Shown in pieces: positions 35,612 to 44,610 of a DNA stretch of 57,297 nucleotides; the first letter of the stretch is position 1; each line of letters opens with the position of its first letter. The position numbers and the translations under genes are program-made. Source of the DNA: Candidatus Rhodoferax mariagerensis. Its GTDB lineage: Bacteria; Pseudomonadota; Gammaproteobacteria; Burkholderiales; Burkholderiaceae_C. Location of the stretch: positions 1 to 57,297 of the forward strand of contig JADKAW010000008.1 of assembly GCA_016719055.1 (NCBI GenBank), given 5' to 3'. The notes below the pieces were generated by a model, which ran no database searches, was not told the origin of the DNA, and worked only from the letters and a program-made list of their open reading frames with translations.

Positions 35612-36808
35612 TTAGATCACCTTGGCAATACAAGCGCAAACGTAGTCGATATTTTTGCTGTTGAGAGCCGCCACACACATGCGCCCGGTGTCGGTGCCAT
35701 AAACGCCAAACTCGTCGCGCAGGCGCACCATCTGGTCTTTGGACAGGCCCGAGTAGCTGAACATGCCGATTTGCGTGGTGATAAAACTCATGTCATGCTT
35801 GACGCCTGCGGCCTTCAGGCCATCCACCAACTTCTGGCGCATGGCCTTGATGCGCACACGCATTTCGCCCAGTTCCTGCTCCCACAGGGCGCGCAGTTCA
35901 GGGTTGCCCAGCACACCCGTCACAATGGCGCCACCGTGGGTGGGCGGGTTGCTGTAGTTGGTGCGGATCACAATCTTGAGCTGGCTTAGCACCCGCGCGG
36001 CGTCGTCTTTGGTGGCGCACAACACGCTCAAAGCGCCCACGCGCTCGCCATACAGGCTAAAGCTCTTACTGAAAGAGGTAGATACAAAAAAGTCCAGTCC
36101 AGCCGCCACAAACTTGCCAATCACCGCGCCGTCTTCCGTGATGCCATAACCAAAGCCCTGGTAGGCCATGTCCAGGAACGGTGTCAGATTCTTGGCCTTG
36201 ACCACGGCAATCACCTCGTCCCACTGGGCCGGGCTGATGTCGTAGCCCGTGGGGTTGTGGCAGCAGGCGTGCAACACCACCACGGTGCCAGCAGGGGCAG
36301 CGTTCAGGTCCGCCAGCATGCCGGCAAAGTCAATGCCACGGGTGGTGGCGTCGTAGTAGCGGTAACTTTCCACCACAAAGCCAGCGTTGGTAAACAGCGC
36401 ACGGTGGTTTTCCCAGCTTGGGTCAGAAATCAGCACTTTGGCAGCAGGGTTCAGGCGTTTGAGGAAATCGGCACCGACTTTCAGGCTGCCGGTGCCACCC
36501 ACACCCTGCACGGTGGCGATGCGGCCAGATTTGACGGGCTCGCTGTCAGCGCCAAACACCAAACCCTTGACCGCCACGTCATAAGCCGCAATGCCATCAA
36601 TGGGCAAATAGCCGCGTGCGGTGGGCTTGTCCATCATGGTTTTTTCGAATGCCTGCACACATTGCAGCAGCGGCAGCTTCCCATTGTCGTCATAGTAGAC
36701 GCCAACACCCAGGTTGACCTTGTTGGGGTTGGTGTCGGCGTTGTATTGCTCGTTCAAACCCATAATCGGGTCGCGTGGGGCCATTTCGACAGCGGAAAAT
36801 AGTGACAT
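35612..36808 (-). CDS. Aromatic/aspartate aminotransferase (class I)
   Basis: PLP enzyme moving amino groups between aspartate or aromatic amino acids and 2-oxoglutarate. 398 residues from the ATG at 36808 (MSLFSAVEMAPRDPIMGL), the standard TyrB/AspC start. Characteristic sites are GVGGTGSLKVGADFL, HACCHNPTGYDIS and the PLP lysine in STSFSKSFSLYGERVGALS. ARGYLPIDG and the C-terminal GRMCVAALN complete the family pattern. TyrB and AspC types cannot be separated here. It is divergent from the GST gene with 178 bp between starts. Confidence 0.93.
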   Translation of the reverse strand: MSLFSAVEMAPRDPIMGLNEQYNADTNPNKVNLGVGVYYDDNGKLPLLQCVQAFEKTMMDKPTARGYLPIDGIAAYDVAVKGLVFGADSEPVKSGRIATVQGVGGTGSLKVGADFLKRLNPAAKVLISDPSWENHRALFTNAGFVVESYRYYDATTRGIDFAGMLADLNAAPAGTVVVLHACCHNPTGYDISPAQWDEVIAVVKAKNLTPFLDMAYQGFGYGITEDGAVIGKFVAAGLDFFVSTSFSKSFSLYGERVGALSVLCATKDDAARVLSQLKIVIRTNYSNPPTHGGAIVTGVLGNPELRALWEQELGEMRVRIKAMRQKLVDGLKAAGVKHDMSFITTQIGMFSYSGLSKDQMVRLRDEFGVYGTDTGRMCVAALNSKNIDYVCACIAKVI

Positions 36809-36986
36809 GAAAGCGTCCAGTTGGAGTGAAAAAATCAAAAATTCGGGCCCGCTCGCTGCGCGCCAATCCCGGATTTTACCGATGCCGGGCAGCGTTTGAT
36901 TGTTTTTGGCAAGGTTGTCGCACTGCATCTGCACCATGCTTGAAATATCATATAAGCTTGATTGATCTTGACTGCTAGCCCATCCC

Positions 36987-37862
36987 ATGTCTGATTCAGC
37001 ACCCTATTCCCCGCCCAAAATCTGGACCTGTAACAAAGCCAACGGTGGCCGCTTTGCAAGCATCAACCGGCCGGTTGCCGGCGCTACCCACGAGAAAGCA
37101 CTACCACGCGGCAAGCACCCGCTGCAGTTGTACTCACTGGCGACGCCCAACGGTGTCAAGGTCAGCGTCATGCTCGAAGAATTGCTGGCGTTGGGCCACG
37201 CCGGGGCTGAGTACGATGCCTGGCTGATCCGCATCAATGACGGAGATCAGTTTGGCAGTGGTTTTGTGGGTGTCAACCCCAATTCAAAGATACCCGCGCT
37301 GTTGGACTGCAGTGGATCCGAGCCGGTCAGGGTGTTTGAGTCAGGCTCGATCCTGTTGTATCTGGCCGAGAAGTTTGGCGCGTTTTTGCCGGTAGAGCCC
37401 GCCCGGCGCGCCGAATGCCTGTCGTGGTTGTTCTGGCAGATGGGCAGCGCTCCTTACCTGGGGGGTGGTTTTGGCCATTTTTACGCTTATGCACCGACAA
37501 AGATCGAATATGCCATTGACCGTTTCGCCATGGAAGCCAAGCGACAGATGGATGTGCTTAACCGGCGGCTGGCAGAAAGCCCCTATATCGGTGGTGATGA
37601 CTACACGATTGCCGATATGGCGATTTGGCCCTGGTACGGTGCGTTGGCCAAAGGGCAGCTGTACGAAGCGGGTGAATTTTTGCAGGTGGATGATTACACC
37701 CATCTAATCCGCTGGGCTGACCAGATTGCCAAGCGCGTCGCAGTGAAGCGCGGGCGCATGGTCAACCGGGTGATGGGGCCGCTGGCGTCCCAGCTCCATG
37801 AGCGCCACGACGCCACTGACTTTGACACCCGTACACAAGACAAACTGCAAACTCCCCCATGA
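36987..37862 (+). CDS. yghU: YghU-type glutathione S-transferase/disulfide reductase
   Basis: A 291-residue GST-superfamily protein of the nu class. E. coli YghU binds two glutathiones and reduces disulfide bonds of small substrates. The N-terminal extension WTCNKANGGRFASINRPVAG and the thioredoxin-fold part LQLYSLATPNGVKVSVMLEE match YghU closely; FESGSILLYLAEKFG and DDYTIADMAIWPW are the GSH and alpha-domain motifs. Its stop overlaps the next GST start by four bases, so the pair is translated together. Confidence 0.93.
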   Translation: MSDSAPYSPPKIWTCNKANGGRFASINRPVAGATHEKALPRGKHPLQLYSLATPNGVKVSVMLEELLALGHAGAEYDAWLIRINDGDQFGSGFVGVNPNSKIPALLDCSGSEPVRVFESGSILLYLAEKFGAFLPVEPARRAECLSWLFWQMGSAPYLGGGFGHFYAYAPTKIEYAIDRFAMEAKRQMDVLNRRLAESPYIGGDDYTIADMAIWPWYGALAKGQLYEAGEFLQVDDYTHLIRWADQIAKRVAVKRGRMVNRVMGPLASQLHERHDATDFDTRTQDKLQTPP

Positions 37863-38491
37863 TCACACTTTACGATTGCGCCACCGCGCCCAGCCCACGC
37901 CGAGCGCGCATCGTGCTGGCCGAAAAAGGCATCAAGCACGAAACCGTGCAGATCGACCTGCGAGCTGGTGAACAACTCGGTGAGGCCTTTCGCAAGATCA
38001 ACCCCCAGTGCACCGTGCCGGCGCTGCGTACCGAAGATGGCAAGGTGCTGACCGACAACGCAGCGATTGCCGCATACCTGGAGGCGCGTTATCCGCGCCC
38101 GCCCCTGATGGGCGTGACACCTATGGAAAAGGCTGAAATTGCCAGCTGGCATTGGCGTGTTGAATTTGAGGGATTTTTGGCGATTGCCGAGGCACTCCGC
38201 AACATTTCCCCGGCGATGGTCAACCGTGCCCTGCCTGGACCGGTCAACTATGCACAAATTCCTCAATTGGCAGAGCGTGGGCTGGCGAGATTGCAGCAGT
38301 TTTTGGTCGATCTCAACGACTGGCTCCAGGATCAGGATTTCATTGCGGCGCAGCAGTTCAGCATCGCCGACATTACCGCTGTGGTCGCCGTGGACTTTGC
38401 CCGCATTGTCAAGGTCAAGCCCGATGAGCGACACCCGCACCTGTTGCGCTGGCGCGCAGCGATGGCACAGCGCCCTTCAATGGTTTTGTAG
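37859..38491 (+). CDS. Glutathione S-transferase
   Basis: A 210-residue cytosolic GST. The thioredoxin-like domain (1-78) has CATAPSPRRARIVLAEKG, VPAL and the E/D-S/N-A-I motif as TDNAAIAAYLEARYP. The alpha domain contains the N-cap QQFSIADITAVVAVDF. Substrate is unknown. It sits in a run yghU-gst-GalT/HIT-like gene with a 4 bp overlap and then a one-base gap, so the three are very likely one operon. Confidence 0.9.
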   Translation: MITLYDCATAPSPRRARIVLAEKGIKHETVQIDLRAGEQLGEAFRKINPQCTVPALRTEDGKVLTDNAAIAAYLEARYPRPPLMGVTPMEKAEIASWHWRVEFEGFLAIAEALRNISPAMVNRALPGPVNYAQIPQLAERGLARLQQFLVDLNDWLQDQDFIAAQQFSIADITAVVAVDFARIVKVKPDERHPHLLRWRAAMAQRPSMVL

Positions 38492-38492
38492 C

Positions 38493-39686
38493 ATGGGTCA
38501 GCCGCAGCAACTCAAACTTGAAGCCATTGAAGCGTTGATCAGCGCCCGCAATGTCGATGACCTGTCGATCCGCGAGATCATGGACGACATTCTGGACGAC
38601 GAACAGATGGCGGCCTTTCTGCCAGACTCACTCTGCCAGATTGATCCCCGAACCGGCGACGTGATTGTCTACAACTCGTCGCGCGCCATCCGCCTGCACA
38701 CCACCGCTTCCACACCACACCTTGTCAACCGCGACGATCAGTGCCCCATCTGTGCCGCCAAAAGCACCGGAGTGATCGATTTAAAAGCCTTGAGTGAAGG
38801 GTTTACCTTCATCAACAAGAATCTCTATCCAATCCTGCACCCGGTTGAGAATTTGCAAGACGATGCCAGGGGTGTGCCGCTGTATCCCGATCCTTATCAC
38901 CATGGTCGCAGCTCCTACGGCATGCACCTGCTGCAGTGGACGTCGTCCATCCACGACCATGACTGGCACAACATGCCGCTGGCGGACTGCCTGATCTGCT
39001 TTGACCGGCTGGCAGCGCTGGAGCACAAGTTGCTGACCGACTCTGAGGGCTTCATGCCGGCGTCAGACCGGGTGCTGCAGAAACTGCCGCAACGTGCGCA
39101 AGTGGTGGACCTGCCGGGTGGTCCCAAGACCTTTGGCTATGTGTCGATCATCAAGAACTTTGGTCATGCAGCCGGGGCATCGCTGTCGCACGGTCATCAG
39201 CAAATCGGCTTCAGCAACATCATGCCGCAGCGCTATTTCAACAATTTCAGCTTCATGCAGCGCAACGGGCAGACATTTTCAGAGTACATGCTGCGCGAGA
39301 ACCCGCAGCGGCTATTGGTGAAAGACTTTGGCCAAGCGGTGTTGCTGGTACCGTATTTCATGAAGCGGCCGTACAACATGCTGGTGCTGGTCAAAGACCA
39401 TCACAAGCAATACATCCACCAGCTCACGCCCGATGAGCGCCGCGATCTGGTCCTGGCGATGGTGGCTGCCATTCAGGCCATCCTCACCATCATGCCGCAA
39501 ATGGGCAAGACGCCCGCCTACAACATCAATATCAACAACGGCCCTGGTGCCGGCGTGTATCTGGAACTGCTGGCCAGCACCCAGTTGACTGGCGGGTTTG
39601 AGCACATCGGCCTGTGGGTTTGCCAGGCCAACCCCAACGAGGTCGCGGCCCAGCTGCGTCAGGTTGTCGAAGACAGCATCTGCTGA
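38493..39686 (+). CDS. HIT/GalT-superfamily nucleotidyl transferase-like protein
   Basis: A 397-residue protein with the two-lobed GalT/Ap4A phosphorylase layout. Near residue 85 a CPIC motif resembles the zinc knuckle of GalT, and HGRSSYGMHLLQW is typical of the first lobe. The HIT-like active site HGHQQ sits in HAAGASLSHGHQQIGFSN, giving H-x-H-x-Q as in GalT, so a covalent nucleotidyl-histidine intermediate is expected. It ends with GPGAGVYLELLASTQLTGGF. I chose the ATG at 38493, one base after the GST stop. Neither galactose genes nor an obvious substrate are near; the true function is open. Confidence 0.75.
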   Translation: MGQPQQLKLEAIEALISARNVDDLSIREIMDDILDDEQMAAFLPDSLCQIDPRTGDVIVYNSSRAIRLHTTASTPHLVNRDDQCPICAAKSTGVIDLKALSEGFTFINKNLYPILHPVENLQDDARGVPLYPDPYHHGRSSYGMHLLQWTSSIHDHDWHNMPLADCLICFDRLAALEHKLLTDSEGFMPASDRVLQKLPQRAQVVDLPGGPKTFGYVSIIKNFGHAAGASLSHGHQQIGFSNIMPQRYFNNFSFMQRNGQTFSEYMLRENPQRLLVKDFGQAVLLVPYFMKRPYNMLVLVKDHHKQYIHQLTPDERRDLVLAMVAAIQAILTIMPQMGKTPAYNININNGPGAGVYLELLASTQLTGGFEHIGLWVCQANPNEVAAQLRQVVEDSIC

Positions 39687-39757
39687 TCCGCCCCCACAGG
39701 CGTCAATGAAAAGGTTCAAACCTTACACTTCGCGGCTGTTTCCCCACTTTCTATCCC

Positions 39758-42158
39758 ATGAACGCCCTCGTTGACGTGTCTTTTTTTTCGCGTGCTGCCA
39801 AACCCCTGAACAGCTACCGCAAGTTCTGGGCGGCGCGTTTTGGCACGGCCCCATTTTTGCCGATGCGTCGCGCTGAAATGGATCAGTTGGGATGGGACAG
39901 TTGCGACATCGTGCTGGTGACCGGCGACGCCTATGTGGATCACCCGAGTTTTGGCATGGCGGTGATTGGCCGCATGCTCGAAGCGCAGGGATTTCGGGTC
40001 GGCGTCATCGCCCAGCCGGATTGGCAAAGCGCCGAGCCTTTCAAAGTGCTGGGCCGCCCCAACCTGTTTTGGGGTGTGACGGCCGGCAACATGGACAGCA
40101 TGATCAACCGCTACACGGCCGACCGGAAAATTCGCACCGATGACGCCTACACGCCGGGTGATGTGGGTGGCAAGCGGCCCGACCGTGCCGCCATTGTTTA
40201 CAGCCAGCGCTGCCGTGAGGCTTTCAAGGACGTGCCGATCATTCTGGGCGGCATCGAAGGCAGCCTGCGCCGTATTGCCCACTACGACTACTGGAGCGAC
40301 AAGGTGCGCCGCAGCATTGTGGTGGATGCCAAATGCGATTTGCTGCTGTATGGCAACGCCGAGCGCGCGATTGTCGAGATTGCCCATCGGCTGGGCCGGC
40401 GTGAACCGGTGGCGTCGATCACCGACGTGCGCGGCACGGCCTTTGTGCGCCGCCCGGATGACGCGTCTGGCCAGGGCTGGTTTGAGATCAATTCGAGCAG
40501 CGTGGACGAGCCGGGCCGGGTCGAGGCCCACGTCAACCCCTACCAGACCACCAGCGAACAGGCGGCCGGGCAGGGGAGCAGTTGCGCCAAAGAAAACGGT
40601 GCGTCAAGCTCGGTGCTGGATACTACGAAATCAATAGCGACCAGCGCAGGTGATATAAGGGTTACAGGCCAAAAAGGCTTTCAAGAGCAAGCCCAAACCA
40701 TTTCCGTCAATCAGACCCAACCCCTGACCTTTGTGCCCAACCCGGCATTGGCTTCACCCAGCGGCAAACTCGTGGTACCACCGCGTGACCGCAGTGTGAT
40801 CCGCCTGCCGAGTTACGAGCAGGTCAAGACGGATGCGGTGCTGTACGCCCACGCCAGCCGTGTGTTGCATCTGGAAACCAACCCCGGCAACGCACGCGCG
40901 TTGGTGCAGGCGCATGGCGAGGGTGCCACGGCAAGAGACGTGTGGATGAACCCGCCGCCGATTCCCTTAACCACGGCTGAGATGGACCTGGTGTTTGGCT
41001 TGCCCTATGCCCGCGCACCCCACCCGAGTTACGCCGATGAGCATGGCAGCCACGACGGGGCCACCAAAATCCCGGCCTGGGAGATGATCCGCTTCAGTGT
41101 CAACATCATGCGCGGCTGTTTTGGCGGCTGCACCTTTTGCTCAATCACCGAGCACGAGGGCCGCATCATCCAGAGCCGCTCGGAAGACTCGGTCATCAAA
41201 GAAATCGAAGACATCCGCGACAAGGTCAAAGGTTTTACCGGCACTATCTCCGACCTGGGTGGCCCAACGGCCAACATGTACCGCCTGGGCTGCAAAAGCC
41301 CTGAGATTGAAGCGGCGTGCCGCAAGCCGAGCTGCGTTTTTCCCGGTATTTGCCAGAATCTGGGCACCGACCACCAGCCGCTGATCAACATTTACCGCCG
41401 TGGTCGCGCACTCAAAGGCATCAAAAAGATCCTGATTGGCTCGGGCGTGCGTTACGACCTTGCCGTGCAAAGCCCGGACTATGTCAAGGAACTGGTGCAG
41501 CACCATGTGGGGGGCTACCTCAAAATTGCCCCCGAGCACACCGAAGTCCGGCCCCCTGAACAAGATGATGAAGCCGGGCATGGGCAGTTACGACAAGTTC
41601 AAGGCCTTGTTTGACAAATTCACCGCCGAGGCGGGAAAAAAGCAGTTTCTGATCCCGTACTTCATCGCGGCCCACCCCGGCACCACCGACGAAGACATGA
41701 TGAACCTGGCCATCTGGCTCAAAAAGAACGGATTCAGGGCCGACCAGGTGCAAACCTTTTACCCCAGCCCCATGGCCACCGCCACGGCCATGTACCACAC
41801 AGGTCGCAACCCGCTGCGCAAGGTGCGCCGCGAGGTTGAGGGTGAGGAAGAAACCGTGGACGTGGTGCGCGGTGAAAAGCGCCGCCGTCTGCACAAGGCA
41901 TTTTTGCGCTACCACGATGCCAACAACTGGCCGCTGCTGCGTGAAGCGCTCAAGGCCATGGGTCGCAGTGATTTGATTGGCAATGGCAAGCACCACCTGA
42001 TTCCGACCTGGCAACCGCTGGCAGATGCCGGTTACCAGAGTGCCCGCAAAAGAACTCCACACCTCAGGTGCCCGGCCAAGTGCGCCGGCCAAGCTGCCAG
42101 CCTCAAGGGCCGGCTGCTGACCCAGCACACGGGTTTGCCACCGCGCAAGGCAGGTTAA
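39758..42158 (+). CDS. ygiQ: YgiQ-family radical SAM protein, one frameshift
   Basis: About 800 residues across the frameshift. The N-terminal domain starts MNALVDVSFFSRAAKPLNSY and includes PIILGGIEGSLRRIAHYDYW. The radical SAM cluster is RGCFGGCTFCSI (C-x3-C-x2-C). An extra C near 41547 breaks the frame in APEHTEV-GPLNKMMKPGMG, after which FHPST-type FYPSPMATATAMYHTGRNPL and the C-terminal helix run to 42158. A ~100-residue insert after SVDEPGRVEAHVNPYQ contains a dispersed repeat in frame (40632-40676). The substrate of YgiQ enzymes is unknown to me. Confidence 0.9.
40632..40676 (+). repeat. Dispersed ~43 bp repeat, copy 9 (inside ygiQ)
   Basis: CAATAGCGACCAGCGCAG, then TGATATAAGGGTTACAGGCC and AAAAAGG. 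It encodes SIATSAGDIRVTGQKG in the low-complexity insert of YgiQ. Confidence 0.75.
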
Positions 42159-42166
42159 TTGCTCTT

Positions 42167-42208
42167 AAAAATAGAGCGTCTAACGCAGGCACAGCAAGGG
42201 CTGATCAC
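42167..42208 (+). repeat. Dispersed ~43 bp repeat, copy 10
   Basis: AAAATAGAGCGTCTAACGC, then ACAGCAAGGGCTGATC, between ygiQ and the stop of the sensor kinase. Confidence 0.65.
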
Positions 42209-43598
42209 TCATTGGATGCGCTGCCATTGGCGCTTAGCAACAGAATGTTGGCGCACAGCCCGCCACTGTTCGCGTTGCTCAAGTCAAATGAGCCACCCAT
42301 GCGCGACACCGTTTGCTCCACGATGGCCAGGCCCAGTCCGGTGCTGTTGCTGGCGGTGCGTGCTGCTTCGCCCCGAAAGAAGGGCGTGGTCAGCTCTTTG
42401 ATTTGCTCTGGCGGCACACCCAGGCCATGGTCGCGTATGCGCAGCAACACTTTTTTGTTCTGCTGGCGCGCTGAGATGTCGACCATGGCCACGCCACTTT
42501 CCACCGATTTGCCATAACGGGCGGCGTTTTCCAGCAGATTGCCAATCACACGCTGCAGTTCCACCTCATCCGCCTGCACCCGCAGGCCGTCTTGCAGCGC
42601 CACCCGAAACTGGATGTCGCTGCGCTTGCGCAGCTTGGCCACCGCGCTTTCAACCGCATCATTGAGTGACACCGCCGCCAGCGGGCTCTGGCTGGGGCGG
42701 GCATAGTCCAGAAACTTGCCGATGATGGCGTCAAGCTGAACGATGTCGCTGACCATGTTCTCGCGCGCTTCCAGGTTGTCCACGCTGAGCTCGGCTTCCA
42801 GACGTAGGCGCGCCAGCGGCGTGCGCAGGTCGTGCGAGATGCCGGCCAGCATCACAGCCCGGTCTTGTTCAATCTTGGCCAGCTTTTGTGTCATGCGGTT
42901 AAAGCCAACATTCACAGCGCGGATTTCATGCGTGCTGACAGTTTCATCAAGCACGCTGGCTTCAAAGTCGCCGGTACGCACGCGCTTGGCGGCAAAAGCC
43001 AGGTTTTTCAGGGGCTGGTTGATCAGCCCGGCAATCCAGGCCGCCCCATCCAGTGACAGAAAACCCGCTGTCAGTAACCAGATCAGCCAGGTGCTGCCAG
43101 CGGGCTGATCAAAACGCGAGCGGTCGGCCTTGAGCCAGTAGCCGTCTTTGTCGATGGTGAATCCGACCCATAGCCCGTCCACCCCGTTGACACTTTTGGC
43201 CACCAATGAGCCCTGGCCCAAGCCTGGACCTGATCTCTTGGGTGATGTGTTGGTTGATGTCGTCCTCATCGTTGGGTTCGGTCACATCTTTCGGCTCGCG
43301 CGGCAGGATGATGACATGTTCCTGATCCTTCATGGTCTTGAACAGTGATACCCGGTCAATGGCATCGGTGTGCATCACGGCGGCGCGGCTCAGGTTGACC
43401 ACCGAGGCAATCTGGCGCGCCGTTTGCAGGGCACGGGGTTCGGTTTCCATTTCGTGCAATGTTTCGGTCCAGGCCAGCACGCAGCCCACCAGCAACAAGG
43501 CCTGCAAAAAAGGTGCGCCAGAACAGGCTCACGCCGGCCCGGCGTTTGGCGGTGTTCCTGCAGGTCGGCAAACGGCAACCCGGGTTCGGTGTTGTCAT
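42205..43598 (-). pseudogene. EnvZ-like sensor histidine kinase, two frameshifts
   Basis: Membrane sensor of about 460 residues. From 43598 it reads MTTPNPGCRLPTCRN; an extra T in the run 43506-43511 shifts into LQALLLVGCVLAW (first membrane helix) and the periplasmic part. A missing base near 43219 shifts into GQGSLVAKSVNGVDGLW. Then come a second membrane helix (WLIWLLTAGFLSLDGAAWIA), a HAMP linker, the H-box GISHDLRTPLARLRLE, the N-box NLLENAARYGK and G-boxes DHGLGVP and GLGLAIVEQTV. The start overlaps the regulator stop by four bases. It resembles EnvZ (osmotic/porin control), but the signal is not known. Confidence 0.87.
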
Positions 43599-44325
43599 TC
43601 ATTGCCATCGGGCACAAACACGTAACCAATGCCCCAGACGGTCTGGATATAACGCGGCGCCGTGGCATCGGTTTCGATCAGCTTGCGCAGGCGCGATACC
43701 TGCACGTCCAGGCTGCGGTCAAACGGCTCAAACCGCGCCCGCGTGCCAGTTGCGCCAGCTTTTCGCGCGACAGCGGCTGTCCCAGGGTGGCGCACCAGGG
43801 CCTTGAGCATGGCAAATTCGCCGGTGGTCAGCGTCAGTTCCTCATCACCCCGGCGCAGAATGCGCGCGCCCATGTCAAAACTGAATGGGCCAAAGCTCGC
43901 ACTTCCTTGTCCGCTCGATGGGGAGCCGGGTGCCTCGGTGGCGGGGCGCCGGCGCAGCACGGCGTTGATGCGTGCCAGCAGCTCGCGCGGGTTAAACGGC
44001 TTGCCCAGGTAGTCATCAGCACCCACTTCCAATCCGACAATGCGGTCAATGTCCTCGCCCTTGGCGGTCAGCATGATCACCGGTGTTTGGTCTTTGGCCT
44101 GCGCAGGCGCCGGCACACGGTCAGGCCATCGTCGCCTGGCATCATCAGGTCAAGCACAATCAGGTCGACCGACTCACGCAGCAGCAGCCGGGTCATGGCC
44201 TTGCCGTCTTCCGCCAGCACCACATCAAAGCCCTGCTGCGCCAGGTAACGCCGCAACAGGTCGCGGATGCAGGCGTCGTCATCAACGATCAGAATTTTGT
44301 CAACACGTTCGGAAATTGCGGCCAT
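43595..44325 (-). pseudogene. OmpR-like response regulator, several indels
   Basis: DNA-binding regulator of about 243 residues. From the ATG at 44325 (MAAISERVDKILIVDDDACI): acidic pocket DDD, phospho-acceptor Asp in LIVLDLMMPGDDG, and a lysine in DDYLGKPFNPRELL. One base is missing near 44105 (after CRRLR). Two further compensating indels lie between about 43740 and 43790, because reading the other frame there gives QPLSREKLAQLARGR, the expected OmpR text, before returning to FEPFDRSLDVQVSRLRKLIE. The C-terminal winged helix ends TVWGIGYVFVPDG. It is co-encoded with the kinase at 42.2-43.6 kb. Confidence 0.88.
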
Positions 44326-44336
44326 ACTACATTGAT

Positions 44337-44419
44337 GAAATTTGTAACAAAAGCTATTTTGCTTGGACTGGTCGGGTTGGACGGCTTTTTCAGGTTTTTG
44401 ACAAGCTGTTACAAATTTC
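44337..44419. promoter_or_regulatory. Paired inverted 13-mers between the OmpR-like and kinase genes
   Basis: GAAATTTGTAACA at 44337-44349 and its exact complement TGTTACAAATTTC at 44407-44419 are 57 bp apart in the divergent promoter region. GTAACA-type half sites resemble what OmpR-family regulators bind, so autoregulation is plausible. The rest of 44420-44610 shows no gene. Confidence 0.5.
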
Positions 44420-44610
44420 TTTTGCGTTGATAAATCGCCGTCCAATGTTTTCGGACATCGACCAGCGGTCGCCAGGCGTTTTGCCAGGGGGCCTGGCTTG
44501 CCGGCGGCAGGAAGGCTTTGAGGTACGCTGCTTTTTAATAGCCCACGCTCTGCCCGGGTGCGATAGGAGCGGTTTTACTGGTATTTTTTCAATCGGAATG
44601 AGAGCTTACC

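Noticed and set aside
44535..44575. Possible repeat copy before the kinase-HDOD-GAF gene
   Set aside because: TTAATAGCCC followed by CGATAGGAGCGG shows too few matches to count.
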